Source: Pseudeuparius sepicola (lineage: Eukaryota > Arthropoda > Insecta > Coleoptera > Anthribidae). Taken from it: a DNA stretch of 64,000 nucleotides. The notes under the pieces are model-generated. The model saw only the letters and a list, made by a program, of their open reading frames with translations. It was not told where the DNA came from and ran no database searches. The DNA lies in assembly GCA_963920635.1 (NCBI GenBank), contig OY987299.1, positions 129,019,373-129,083,372 on the forward strand, written 5' to 3'. The translations under genes and the position numbers were made by a program. Of the stretch, positions 23,772 through 33,879 are shown one piece after another (positions within the stretch are counted from its first letter, which is position 1; each line of letters starts with the position of its first letter).

Positions 23772-24045
23772 TCGAAAATGTATTATTAGAAAGATTTCTT
23801 ACGAAATGTTTTTATGGTTGGACATCTGTAGTTTCTGCAAAGTTTCTGAAACATCTAAAAAACAAAACGGCAAATTCTACAAAAACACACGACTGAGTTT
23901 CTGACTCCTCTCGGAAATGTATTTTTAGAAACGTTTCTTTTGAAAGGTTTTTAAGGTATGACATATGCGGTTTCTGCAACGTTTCTGAAACGTGTGGGTG
24001 ATAAAACGGCAAATGTTACAAGGACATACGTCATAGAGTTTTTCA
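23772..24045 (+). repeat. Two-unit tandem repeat, 137 bp per unit
   Basis: Units start at CTCGAAAATGTATTATTAG (23772) and CTCGGAAATGTATTTTTAG (23909) and align to the end, including GTTTCTGCAA(A/C)GTTTCTGAA and AAAACGGCAAAT. The divergence is considerable, so the duplication is old. Confidence 0.8.
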
Positions 24046-24349
24046 GAATTTTGTCAACTGGTACTGCATTCGGCAAAAATATAGCTTGCAACATCTTGAG
24101 ACAAAACGCCAATTAATAAATTAGCAATATATCGACTGCATCATATATCCGTTGTTTCATATACAACTATATATGTATATGAAATTATAACGTATACAAG
24201 CCTTAATTTTTGAAATAGTGTCATGGAAGCGTTGTTCCAAAGTGTTTTTTCTCAAAGTACTTTCGTCAGGAGCTTGTTTTTGCACAATTTTTCGATGAAC
24301 ATTTTAAAACTAGGATTACTTAATTTACCCTTTTTTATGTCGCCATAAT

Positions 24350-24620
24350 CTGAATTCCCGGCCTAAGCCGGGGCCATTTAAAACCTCCCGTTAAAAATTC
24401 CGCACCCAAATTCTCTCCCCTCGCAGCGGAAAGACAAAAAGTAAACACGAGTCTCGGCGCGGGTCGGCGGCCGTCGAAAAATGCAAAGGGTCCGTCGTGG
24501 AGGGCCGAAAGGGCCGAAGCGCCGTGGACCGGAAAAGTGGCGCGAACTCCACGTACGGAATGGCAATTTGGGCCGCCGGCGGACCCCATTCAGTGGCGGG
24601 TAAACGTTTTTAATGGAACG
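24350..24620. other. GC-rich single-copy island
   Basis: A strongly GC-rich block bounded by AT-rich DNA. Overlapping minus-strand frames of 62 and 84 codons in different phases are what chance gives in GC-rich DNA. It could be a conserved non-coding element; comparison with a related genome would tell. Confidence 0.4.
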
Positions 24621-24833
24621 AAAAAAATGGTATTAGTCTCCCGAAATCGTCAGTAAAAACCTCTCAATAAAGAACCCCGGGAAGGAGCAAATTTGGGCTC
24701 AACGCTCGACCGGGACAGCCTCTGCATATGGTGGGATGCCGTTTCCGTTTTTACAGTGGCGCGCAACTTTGAGTTTTTTAGAAAACTAATCGAGGCAGGA
24801 ATCGTCATTTTTCGTGTAATCAGTACATACGTA

Positions 24834-24996
24834 TACAGGGTGGCCCACCACGAACTGCATCGATCTATATATGGAAAACTAAACATAGGAAAATTCTTAA
24901 AATTTGGCACCTCACCAATGCCGATGGTGAATCTAGCACTTCCGGTTATACCGGAAGTCGATGTCAACTTTCTTATCTCAAATGGAACACCCTGTA
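24834..24996. mobile_element. Short CAGGGTG-ended element
   Basis: TATACAGGGTGGCCC opens it and GGAACACCCTGTATA closes it, both next to TA. The region between contains CTTCCGGTTATACCGGAAG, a compact palindrome (24941-24959). The ends match only for about 10 bp, so it may instead be two solo ends. No coding region is seen. Confidence 0.5.
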
Positions 24997-25719
24997 TATT
25001 ATTACATTTTTGGATTCTAGGCATCATTTTGGAACAAAAACATGCAACATGTCCTATGTCTAAATCCAATCGTTTTTGAGATATTTGCATTTTTCCGAAA
25101 AAAATTACAGGTGCAGATCTAAAGTCGATTAGCCATTTATACGAGGAAACCGCGAAATTTCAAAACGAATTTTTGGCATCGTATAACAGAAGCTCTGACC
25201 TAGTGATCTCTGCTGATAAATAAATCCGTTCTTGTACAGGATGTTCACAAAATATGAATAAAAATTACATTCAAAATGTGCTTAAATCTCGAAGCTTTCA
25301 AATGGAAACCCCCATTTTTTTAATGTGATCATATTCACCACAAAAAATGATGACAACTTTGTGTAAAGTTTCCTATACCTACCTAAATGCAGTAATTTTC
25401 GATTAATTTACAAAAAACCCACTTTTCGCCCATAAAATGCGGGGTTTGCTTAACGCTTGGAAAATCATATTAGCCGTGGACGTTGAAAAGACAATCGCGG
25501 CTGAGGAAATGTCACTTGGTTTATTGTCAACAATAATGCCGGCGCGCTTAAATTACACAAACGAAGATTATGTATTCTTCGTAGATAATAAACAATATGG
25601 CCACCGCTCCAGGAAGGCGGATTACATATTTGATTTGATTTGCTACCCAACATGAGTATCAAATGAAAGGGCTCGACTAAAGAGCTCAAAATAAAATTGA
25701 AAATAAAAAAAACTTTTTA
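24997..25719. other. TE-derived-looking interval without clear ends
   Basis: A TACAGGATGTTCAC motif occurs at 25238. A 72-codon plus-strand frame (25437-25655) is overlapped by a 74-codon minus-strand frame; neither matches a family I know. Confidence 0.35.
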
Positions 25720-26044
25720 AAGACAAGCTTTTATTTAAGCCATGTACTAAAACGAATAAAATAAGTTTAGGTTTTCGTTAAGATGATTCAATTCCAAATT
25801 GCGACAAGTTTTTGCAAATTGAAAAGCTTGTCGCGCGAATTGTAAAGAAAAAATGCATATTTTGGCAAATAGGTAAGTACTTGCTTATCAACCACTCACT
25901 GTTTGGTACCTACTTTCATCAACATTTCGCGCGACAAGCTTTTCAATTTGCAAAAACTTGTCGCAATTTGGAATTAAATTATCTTAACGAAAACCTAAGC
26001 TTATTTTATTCGTTTTAGTACATGGCTTAAACAAAAGCTTGTTA
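25720..26044. mobile_element. Foldback element, about 120-bp arms
   Basis: TTTAAGCCATGTACTAAAACG (25734) faces CGTTTTAGTACATGGCTTAA (26012), and the pairing runs inward through AACTTGTCGC or GCGACAAG and TTCGCGCGACAAGC (25926) to an ~85-bp spacer. Arms are nearly perfect. No frame is conserved. Confidence 0.85.
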
Positions 26045-26099
26045 ATAAAAAGATTTTTTTATTTTAAATTTTATTTTTCACTGATTTAAGAAGTTATTA

Positions 26100-26240
26100 C
26101 TTCAGAGTCTAAAAATTCGTAAAATGGAACTTCATAATTAGGAATTTATTTTTTATTAAGCAAACAACTATGTCCTTCATCTTGAAATTATAATGATTAA
26201 AAGTTTATTAAATTATTTATCGAAGTATGAGAAGCCACAC
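26100..26240 (+). repeat. Dispersed repeat, copy B
   Basis: Similar to 1020-1160; contains ATGTCCTTCATCTTGAAAT and a following ACACTTTGGTACATCC. It directly precedes the inverted repeat at 26232-26634 and may be part of it. Confidence 0.6.
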
Positions 26241-26634
26241 TTTGGTACATCCTATAATATGTTAGAGCTAATTTTTTTGCTTGCGACGGTATATCTATAA
26301 CTTTTTGATATTTGCGTTTTACTTTAGCAAGTTATGTGGACCTAAATTTCGTTAGATTCCATATTATTCATTATTTTTACTTTTTCGTCTATTACTTAAA
26401 AAAATCGGTGGAAAGTATTTTTTAATATTTTTCCCATTTTGTTATTATTTTGATTTATAATACTAAAGTACCTAAGTAAGATATTAATCTAGCAGAACTC
26501 TCAAAAATCCGCCTCAATTTCACGACTCACTGCGATCTTTTAAATTTAGGTCCACATATCTTGCTAAAGGGAAATGTAAATATCAACATATTTTATTATA
26601 TCGTCACAATCCCACTTTTACGATACATCCTGTA
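26232..26634. mobile_element. Inverted-repeat element with ACATCCT ends
   Basis: TTTAGCAAGTTATGTGGACC (26324) faces GGTCCACATATCTTGCTAAA (26550). GATATTTGCG faces the AATATCAAC side, and outer ends TTGGTACATCCTATAAT and TTACGATACATCCTGTATAA point the same way, so the outer edges are not simple inverted copies. No coding region. Confidence 0.6.
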
Positions 26635-26677
26635 TAATACGATACATCCTGTATAATACGATACATCCTGTATAATA
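26621..26677 (+). repeat. 19-bp tandem repeat, three copies
   Basis: CGATACATCCTGTATAATA repeats at 26621, 26640 and 26659. The unit contains the CCTGTATA string common to TE ends in this window. Confidence 0.95.
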
Positions 26678-26798
26678 CCTTTCTAAAGCCTGATACTTAC
26701 CTAGCAATTTTTATGTAAAACCTTTTTTATTATACTTCTTTGAAAACACCTTATTTGCATCTGTTTTAGCAATAATGAAAGATGGGTTTTTTCGGGCT

Positions 26799-26838
26799 AG
26801 CGCACGGAAACAGCGCATGGAAAAACTTTCCGTGCGCT
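26799..26838. repeat. Perfect 12-bp GC-rich hairpin
   Basis: AGCGCACGGAAA faces TTTCCGTGCGCT across 16 bases. Nearby TTATTATACTTCTTTGAAAAC (26724-26744) recurs in inverse orientation next to the palindrome at 27690, so it belongs to the same GC-cored palindrome family. Confidence 0.8.
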
Positions 26839-27414
26839 GAATAAAAATACCGAATATATGGCTTTCAAATAGAAATATACAGCAAAATAAACTAAATTTA
26901 AGAAACTCTGTATGCTCTTTGATATTTAACATGTACCTATTTTGTATTTTAATTCGTAAGTGTTTCAATATATAGATACATTTCTGTAATATTTTTGACG
27001 TTTTATTCACCTTATCTGACACTAACTAATTTACAACAAAGCACCTTTGAAATAATTTGAGAGTAACCATGGAAACGCATCATACATCACTATATTGTCT
27101 GCATTGTTTATTTTTTGTCAATTAAATTTATTATAATAATATGCCGATAAAATGTTTTTTTTACTCCTATGCTAGTAACATACCTATTAAGTAGAAAAAA
27201 TAGTCCATCTTCTTACAGTGGAGTAATGTGATAAAAGTATCGACTGTAAGGTTGGCTTTATTAATTTTTACCTATTAAGTGACGGTTTAGGTTATAAGTA
27301 AGTTCATTGTTACGAACACTGATACGTAATGACTGACACGTAATAAAAAAAATTACGTATCTGTTTTTAATTAAAACGCAATTATCACGGGTGCCTTGTT
27401 AGCGCGGCATCCGC

Positions 27415-27428
27415 GTTACCATAGCAAC
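27415..27428. promoter_or_regulatory. X-box-like RFX site
   Basis: GTTACCATAGCAAC matches the X-box form (GTNRCC, 0-3 bases, RGYAAC) bound by RFX factors. The match is exact. A weaker relative, GTAACCATGGAAAC, lies at 27063-27076. No gene start can be tied to either, so regulatory function is only a possibility. Confidence 0.3.
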
Positions 27429-27537
27429 TAACCAGCATACTAATTGTTGTCTGTCAGATAATCAGAAGTATAGTTTATCTATTATAATAGTTTTTCTTGC
27501 GTCGAAGAAAAATTATAATACAAAACTCGAGTTGTAA

Positions 27538-27612
27538 GCTTATTACATATACTCGTGGAATTACAGCACTCGCCGCTGCGCGGCTCGTGCGCAACTTTTC
27601 CACTCATACGTA
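27538..27612. repeat. GC-cored palindrome 1
   Basis: AGCTTATTACATATACTCGTGG faces a CCACTCATACGTAATAAGCT arm, with a core containing CGCTGCGCGGCTCGTGCGC. AT-rich arms with TTAC(G/A)TAATAA and a GC-rich core recur in the other palindromes of this region. Confidence 0.75.
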
Positions 27613-27655
27613 ATAAGCTGTTTATAACTCTCGCTATGTAATATACTATTAAGTT

Positions 27656-27812
27656 TCCGTTTTCAAAGAAGTATAATAAAAAATATCGTTCATTACATGT
27701 CCAGAAATAGATTTTTCCGTGCTTGCATGACTTCCCGTGTTCGGCTGCGCCTCACACGGGAATTTGATACGCGCGCACGGAAAAATCTTTATTTCCAGAC
27801 TCGTAATGAAAT
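27656..27812. repeat. GC-cored palindrome 2
   Basis: TTCATTACATGTCCAG (27691) faces the TTCCAGACTCGTAATGAA side (27793). GATTTTTCCGTGC faces GCACGGAAAAATC, and the centre is CCCGTGTTCGGCTGCGCCTC next to ACACGGG. The same sequence occurs inverted at 28366-28488. Confidence 0.85.
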
Positions 27813-27999
27813 ATACTATTTCTATACGCAACAATTAGAGAAATAATATATTTGCACTTATTACCCAATAGAAACACACGAAAACAAAACATAAACTACA
27901 ATTTTTGCTACAAAATCCTTCAAAATAACTTAAAAGAACGACTAGCCAACTAACAACTAACCAATGAATTAAATTTTTTATATACTTACAATATGTCGG

Positions 28000-28330
28000 C
28001 AACTAATGGAATTGTGCGTATACCTTTATACGAGGCTGGAGGCAGTACGTCACCGCATGTTTTTATTTCCTCTGGGATCGGCTTCTCATGGATTTCATCC
28101 GCCATTACTTCATTTAATATTTCAGGAAAGACCGTAATAAAGCTTAATAAGAGAGATGGCCTTCACATCTAATCTGGATTTACGGGAATTGCTCCAGAAA
28201 ATCGGACGCAGTCCTTCCAGCCCAGCTTCATGGGTATTTATTAATGCTCGGGTCCTTTTTGCCGGCCGTTGGAGGATATTCCCAGCCAATAAAAAAGGTT
28301 TTAAGTGTCTTTTGATAGGCTAGATCGTGT
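28000..28330. other. GC-richer single-copy island
   Basis: It lies between the two inverted copies of palindrome 2. No frame longer than about 60 codons and no TE ends are visible. Composition and isolation resemble the other islands. Confidence 0.35.
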
Positions 28331-28365
28331 AAAAAGAAGTGGTTCTGGTTAAATGTAAGTTAAGA

Positions 28366-28488
28366 TTTTTCCGTGCGCGCGTGACAAATTCCCGTGTGAG
28401 GCGCAGCCGAACATGGGAAGTCATGCAAGCACGGAAAAATCTATTTTTGGACGTGTAATGAACGAAATTTTTTTATTATACTTCTGGC
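28366..28488. repeat. GC-cored palindrome 2, inverted copy
   Basis: Reverse complement of 27660-27805 with few changes, for example CCGTGTGAGGCGCAGCCGAA here against TTCGGCTGCGCCTCACACGG there. Together the two copies flank about 550 bp. Confidence 0.85.
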
Positions 28489-31219
28489 CGTCGTAAAATC
28501 TCAAGTGTTTACGCGGCGAGCAGAATGCAGGGCCGGCTCTTCCCTCAGTCGAGTTTCCTGCATATTTTAGATCGGATCGCGAGCAGTATATTCTGTAAAT
28601 TTATGTTGCTACTTAATTTAAAGAAGTTTATAAAGATCCACGAAAGGTAAAAACACAATTTTTAGAACTTCTAAAAGAATTAGTTCAGAATTACAAGCCA
28701 CTTGGAATCTCATATTAGTCCGACCCTGATAATCGATCGCGAGGCGGTCATGTGACTTTGTTTATATCTACTGCCGCTGTAACTTGGACAAACTTTAGTT
28801 CAACATCCGATAGTTTCCCATTTATTCTCGATTTTGCGCACAGTAGAAACAGATGGTACTGGACGGTTTTCAAAGGCAAACATATTAGGGCACATGAAAT
28901 ACCATTCATAATTTGCACCTGGCGCCGCCTCTACTATATCTAATTTGACCGTGCTTCGCCCCACCATCTCCCGCTATACTTAATTCCCTGATTATAACAT
29001 TTTATTATAATCACATCCTTGCTATTCGCTGGTTCAATATATTCTTACACATTGAACGCCAGACGACACCTTTAGAGCTGCCAGTACAGTATATATTTTT
29101 AATGGTTCTAAAGTCGTTGCTGCGTAGTAGTTGCTAGGCAATACTTTTTATACCTAGCAACAAAACTAACAGGGCACCTAACGTATTTAGTTTGTTTACA
29201 AGTTCGACGAAATAGCAGCGGCATCACAGAGAGCAATATTGGGAAATACATCACCCCCAAAAAGGTCATAAACATGTCCTCCTCAATTTTGGAGCGAACG
29301 GTTTGACGAAAATCGAACGTCAGCCGCCAATACATTGGCGTAGAGCAGGGGCTATATCCGACAAAATTGTTTTGTACAATTTACTCCAAAATGTGGTCCT
29401 TCTTTTTGTGAAGATTTTGTCTACTTAATTTCCATGTATACTTCTTTGTGTTGGTATGTTTCCTACCTTATGTTTTTCGGTAAAAAGGGATTCAAACGCT
29501 TTAATAAATAAACGTTAAAATTATTTGCGTTCTAAACATGGATGCGGGTAACGAAATAAATATTTGTCCGGCATTAAGGGCACCATTATATTATTTGTAT
29601 AAGACTAAATCAAATAACCTGCTGTTATTGACTGAAATAAAGGTTGTTAAACTTTTAGATGGATAAGTTTCGTCCCTCATTTTAACTGGTCGTTGTAAGT
29701 AGTCCATCATGATGGTTCCTGCAATTTGTTTTTTAATTTATGTGCGAGTTTTAACGCCCTGAAGTAGACGAAACTCTGACTACGTTCAACACAAACGTTT
29801 GAGGCGAAGCGGAAACATCATTCAAACTTGCGTTTTATTGAGAGCACTTTAGGAATTCGTGTTAGAATATTATCAAATATGTATGCTTGCCATGAGATGA
29901 AAATTGAAACCGCATGTGGGGGTGAATCTTCGACATCTGGGTTAAATATACAGGGTACCCCGAGAGGATAAGCTACCGTACTGGGGGTATGGCTAGCTAT
30001 TTAAAAACCTTCTTTTATTCTTTTTTCACAGATGTACAGGGTGAAGCGGGTGTTCCAAAATGTGTCATAACATAACCTATGAATTAAGTGACACACAAAA
30101 ATATGGAATCATGGGATGCTTTATAATAATTAATATTCCACAGCCTTTTATAAGCAAGTTGGTATAATCATAATCATGAAACAAGTTTTGACGAAAATTT
30201 TAATCTCTTTCAACAAAAATATCATAGCTCATAGCTGGGGCGTTTTGTTGTTTCTTTTCGTCCGGATACCCGTTTCATCGCAAATGGATGGTAAATTTTG
30301 TACAGTTTCGTGCTAATGGGAGTTTTACAAACCATTTGTTTAGCTTTCTGTTGAGTTATTAATGAATTATACTCGTGCGCAGTTTGGAAAGTTTTAAGCA
30401 TTAATTTCGAAATTGGCTTTTTCGTATTGTGCATGTCTATATAACTGAAATTTCCTAAACAAAACTACTAGGCAATCAATTAGGTACATCGTAAATCGGT
30501 ATATTATCTCAATATTGTAGTTAAAGGACCAACGATATATAGGAATAGATAAAATAACAAAGGCAACTTGTTTTGTTTTATAATTTTTGAGTTTAAAAAG
30601 ATGTTGTTGTTGGCACATTCAAGGTTTTCTATTTTTTGATACGATTTATGGTATATTTTGTACCTAAATATGAGTATCTCAAAGTATATAGGGTGAGTCA
30701 TTAATAATGGCACATAGTGCAGCCGCATACATTTTGTGCCAAAATATTACGTATGAGGCTAATATGCCATATAGAAATGTTTTTTGTTTAAGAGATACAA
30801 GGCGTTGAAGTTTGTGTTTTGAAATTGCATTTTGGCTACATCTCCCAACATAATCAAGCTGCTAAACTGAAATTTGGAACTGCAATGTTTTTGGGGTTGG
30901 AGAATAAGCAGAAAATGTCAATTTTTACGTATCTCACAGATGGCGCCACTTGCGCCGTTTTTGGATCGTGTTTTTACTCGAAACTTTTTTGAGGTTATTT
31001 TTTTGGTCCTACAGGTCCATCGTTTTAGTGCATCTTTTCATTCTGCAAAAAAGGGTACTCTTGTTTCATAACGATTAAATCAACCGTTTGCGTTGGAATT
31101 GCCAAAACGTGCCCCAAAACACCTGTCGACTTCAATATAATATAATTTCTTTAGTTTTCTCTCAGCCTGTTGCGCCATTATTCTATTATTTTGAATCTTT
31201 CGATAATTATCGAGATATA
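28489..31219. other. Mixed interval with TE ends, no confirmed gene
   Basis: TE-end motifs occur at 29949 (TACAGGGTACCCC), 30034 (TACAGGGTGAAGCG) and 30686 (TATAGGGTGAGTC) without resolvable partners. A GC-richer stretch at 29040-29350 includes GTTGCTAGG (29128) facing CCTAGCAAC (29151) and a 75-codon minus-strand frame that I cannot identify. Inverted similarity of short blocks is common, but I cannot resolve further elements. Confidence 0.35.
29108..29335 (-). CDS. Unrecognised 75-codon open frame
   Basis: The frame encodes a polar N-terminal third, a hydrophobic stretch of about 20 residues around positions 22-42 that could span a membrane, and a basic C-terminus with three Cys. No family is recognised and no partner exon is visible. 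It is at chance length for this composition. Confidence 0.12.
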   Translation of the reverse strand: MYWRLTFDFRQTVRSKIEEDMFMTFLGVMYFPILLSVMPLLFRRTCKQTKYVRCPVSFVARYKKYCLATTTQQRL

Positions 31220-31833
31220 CAGGGTGTTCGAAAAATAGACGGAGATATTTTAGAGGGTGATTCCCTGTTAAGAAATATGAAAAAAAGTTTCTATAAACAT
31301 GGGTCCGGAAATGCAGAGTTTTCAAGATACAGGATGTTAAATAAAAAAAAATAAAACATGAAATTATTAATGTCTTAAAAATTATTTACTCGATTCTGTT
31401 GAAATTTGGCAATGTTATTTGTTGTATTAAGAGGCTAATTTCGCCCTAACTAGATTAAATTTATTAAGTCCAGTGGCGTCCCGGGGGGCACCTTAGCGAA
31501 TATTATTATCAAAAAAATGTACGCCACTACCTTTTTTGTAACTTTAATATTTTTTGTTTGATTAAGCATCTAAAAACTTTATGTTATGATATTGGAAAAG
31601 TTGCAATAACACTCTTTCCTAGAAATGCTTTTGATTATTTGTTTTCCAAGGCACTTGTGATTTTTTTTGCAAAAATTGATAAACCAATTTTGTCCAGTGA
31701 CATGCAATATATTTAACATCCTGTATCTTGAAAACTCTGCATTTCCGGACCCATGTTTATAGAAACTTTTTTTCATATTTCTTAACAGGGAATCACCCTC
31801 TAAAATATCTCCGTCTATTTTTCGAACACCCTG
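31220..31833. mobile_element. Inverted-repeat element, family F2, with TA duplication
   Basis: The arms are about 130 bp and look identical: CAGGGTGTTCGAAAAATAGAC from 31220 and its complement ending at 31833. TA flanks both ends (31218-31219, 31834-31835). The same 43-residue reading frame appears in both arms on opposite strands, which simply reflects the inverted repeat. The inner part (31350-31690) has no transposase. TA duplication and CAGGG ends suggest a Tc1/mariner-related MITE. Confidence 0.9.
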
Positions 31834-32079
31834 TATGTTTGCCAGTGTAGCCAAATATTTTACAATTAACTGATGGGAGGATACATCGCAAGAACAACTA
31901 TTTCCTTCTCCTAATGACATATTTTGCAGAATTTTGAGACAAATTTCCAGTAGTTTAACACATCTGTAATTACGTACTGCCCCTTTTTCCAATTAAATGA
32001 TGATATACGGCCTGAATACTTGAATTGCGATAAACACTGTATAAGAGAGGATAACTGAATATGAGGATTTGTAGCTATA
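31834..32079. other. No gene seen
   Basis: Short AT-rich spacer between two inverted-repeat elements; a plus/minus frame runs in from the F2 right arm. Confidence 0.5.
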
Positions 32080-32182
32080 CAGGGTGTAACATAAGTACGT
32101 TAAAATATTTCAGGATGATGATCCTTAGCCAATTCTAAGAAAAAAAGTTCGTATAAAGGTGTCCAAAAATGCTTCATTTTTG

Positions 32183-32310
32183 ATATACAGGGTGTAAATG
32201 AATAAGTGCGAAAAAATTCAAGTGGTGAATCTTTGAATGATTCTAAGACGAAAAGTTTATATAAACATAGGTCCGGTAATGCATCCTTTTCAAGATACAG
32301 GGTGTCAAAC
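32183..32310 (+). mobile_element. Single arm of family F1
   Basis: ACAGGGTGTAAATGAATAAG through CAGGGTGTCAAACTCTTCTT matches the arms of the 18079-18785 element. The opposing arm is absent here. Confidence 0.8.
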
Positions 32311-32814
32311 TCTTCTTAAAAAATCGCTTTTTGTTTTATTTTGTTACATTTTGTTACCAGCTAAAAACAAAATATTAGAAAGTTTGAAGTATGTCTAATT
32401 ATAAAATAGAACGTAATTATGAGAATTTCCCATGGCTGACTATGTGCAAATTAAAAAAAAAAACAGAAAATTAGCCGTAGCTCTTTTTTTTATAATAACT
32501 ATGCCGAGTATTATATCTTTGGAAAGCTCAAAAAATGGCCGATTTTATAAGGTAACAGCCAACTATCATTTACATTTAAAAACACAAGTTTTTGTCATAT
32601 CTCAAAAATCACAAACAACATAAAAAATTTGATAAGATTATGTTATCAACCTCAAAATTATCTACAATTTTTGTCTCTACAGTTTTTCTGCATAATCAGA
32701 AATAACGGAGCTACAGAGATCTGATGAAATAGCAAAAAAATTACTCTTTTCAAAATATCTAGTGAGCCATGAACTTTTTTAAAAATCCAAAAGGGGCATT
32801 AGATTGAGCATTCA

Positions 32815-32906
32815 AAACTGCAATTCTTTCCCCATTTAACTTTTGTTCTAGCTCTGCTAGTTTCCGAGATCCCCATAGTGGGCATCGAAAAAAACTCACC
32901 CTGTAT
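32815..32906 (-). mobile_element. Solo end, family F4
   Basis: GTTTCCGAGATCCCCATAGTG and the following CACCCTGTATA are the reverse complement of the first ~60 bp of the element at 36419 (CAGGGTGATTCAG, then GGGGATCTCGGAAAC). Confidence 0.75.
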
Positions 32907-33373
32907 ATTTAAAATTTTCTAAAAAATCGCCTTTTCCCAAAACGTTTTATAATATTATTTTTTATTTTTATTTCGAATTAAAATTAGTTGTGTTGTCTTG
33001 AAACTTCCAAAATTTTGTTTTTAATTGAGAACAAGATCTTGAAATTTTCTGTACGCTTTCTTAAATACCTGACATTTTTTGCAAGTGTCATAAAATAAAT
33101 TCAAAAAATCTAATTTGCCATGAAACGGTGATAGATACAAAAAGAAGTCAAGAGACATTTTTTGTTCGGAAACAAATGCTCCATCCAAAACTGCTACCTA
33201 CTTTAATTTCGTACAGGGCCTTATTAACTTTTTATTCGTGAATTTGTCTTCCAATTTACCCATATTTCCACCACTGGTTCAATCTAGAGCTTGGAAGTAA
33301 CACATTTAAATGGGCCCTAGCCAAGTATGACGTGTACCAAATTTGGTTTAAAAAAGCTCTACAAATAAAGAAG

Positions 33374-33871
33374 TTATGGGAAAAAGGCGATTTTTTTAGA
33401 GAATTTTAACACCCCGTATATCGAAAACGAAGAATTTTTTGACACTTGTTTATATGAACTTTTGTTGTTAAAATTGATATATTTTAACGTAGTTAAGTTA
33501 CACCCTGTATATGCACGAACACCATTCCGTAAAGCTGCGTGCCTCGGTACGCCTCGACTGAGAACTAAGAGCGTGAACGAGGCATTTGGTATGAGCCTGA
33601 CAGTGTGACGTTGCAGCGGAGGGGAGGGGATGGCTGCACGCCTTCCATCCCGTGTGCCTCGGCCGGGCACCGTTGCCAAATGTATTAGAATCGTTTTTAT
33701 TCGAATGTGAGGTGTCGTATAATTGACAACCTTGTCGTCAATAGTGATAAAAGTAGGGATTGCCCGATTGCCCAAATTATAACTGTCAGTTATCGGTTGT
33801 ATTTCTGGCGTATTTTCTAATTGGTCGTCATTATTTGCTGGTAAATGCATAATTTGAATCTGATGGGGCAT
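33374..33871 (-). CDS. Unrecognised 165-codon open frame
   Basis: This is the longest uninterrupted frame in the window. Its N-terminal ~55 residues lie outside repeats and are acidic and Asn-rich. The middle runs through a GC-rich block (33530-33670), and the C-terminal ~50 residues are read from the right arm of the F3 element. A frame that ends inside a TE arm is unlikely to be an intact host gene. No domain is recognised. At most the N-terminal part might be an exon, for which I see no proof. Confidence 0.15.
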   Translation of the reverse strand: MPHQIQIMHLPANNDDQLENTPEIQPITDSYNLGNRAIPTFITIDDKVVNYTTPHIRIKTILIHLATVPGRGTRDGRRAAIPSPPLQRHTVRLIPNASFTLLVLSRGVPRHAALRNGVRAYTGCNLTTLKYINFNNKSSYKQVSKNSSFSIYGVLKFSKKIAFFP

Positions 33872-33879
33872 ACTGAGGC

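Larger units (their letters stand above)
32080..33507. mobile_element. Inverted-repeat element, family F3, containing other TE ends
   Basis: CAGGGTGTAACATAAGTACG (32080) faces the ACGTAGTTAAGTTACACCCTG end (33507), with TA at 32078-32079 and 33508-33509. The arms continue inward for about 110 bp, to TTTTTGATATACAGGGTG on the left and CACCCCGTATATCGAAAA on the right (33409). Inside lie a single arm of family F1 (32183-32310) and a third TE end at 32815-32906 that matches the element starting at 36419. No transposase frame remains. The nesting implies at least two later insertions or recombinations. Confidence 0.75.

Noticed and set aside
26621..26677. CRISPR-like direct repeats
   Set aside because: Three 19-bp copies are contiguous, without spacers, and contain the common CCTGTATA string. 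It is a short tandem repeat in a eukaryotic setting.
31088..31354. 88-codon plus-strand frame, with a matching minus-strand frame at 31579-31992, as a repeated gene
   Set aside because: The shared 43 residues come from the inverted arms of the F2 element, not from coding duplicates.
33374..33871. 165-codon minus-strand frame as a host gene
   Set aside because: Its last third is read from the arm of a transposable element and the rest has no recognisable domain. Listed at low confidence only.
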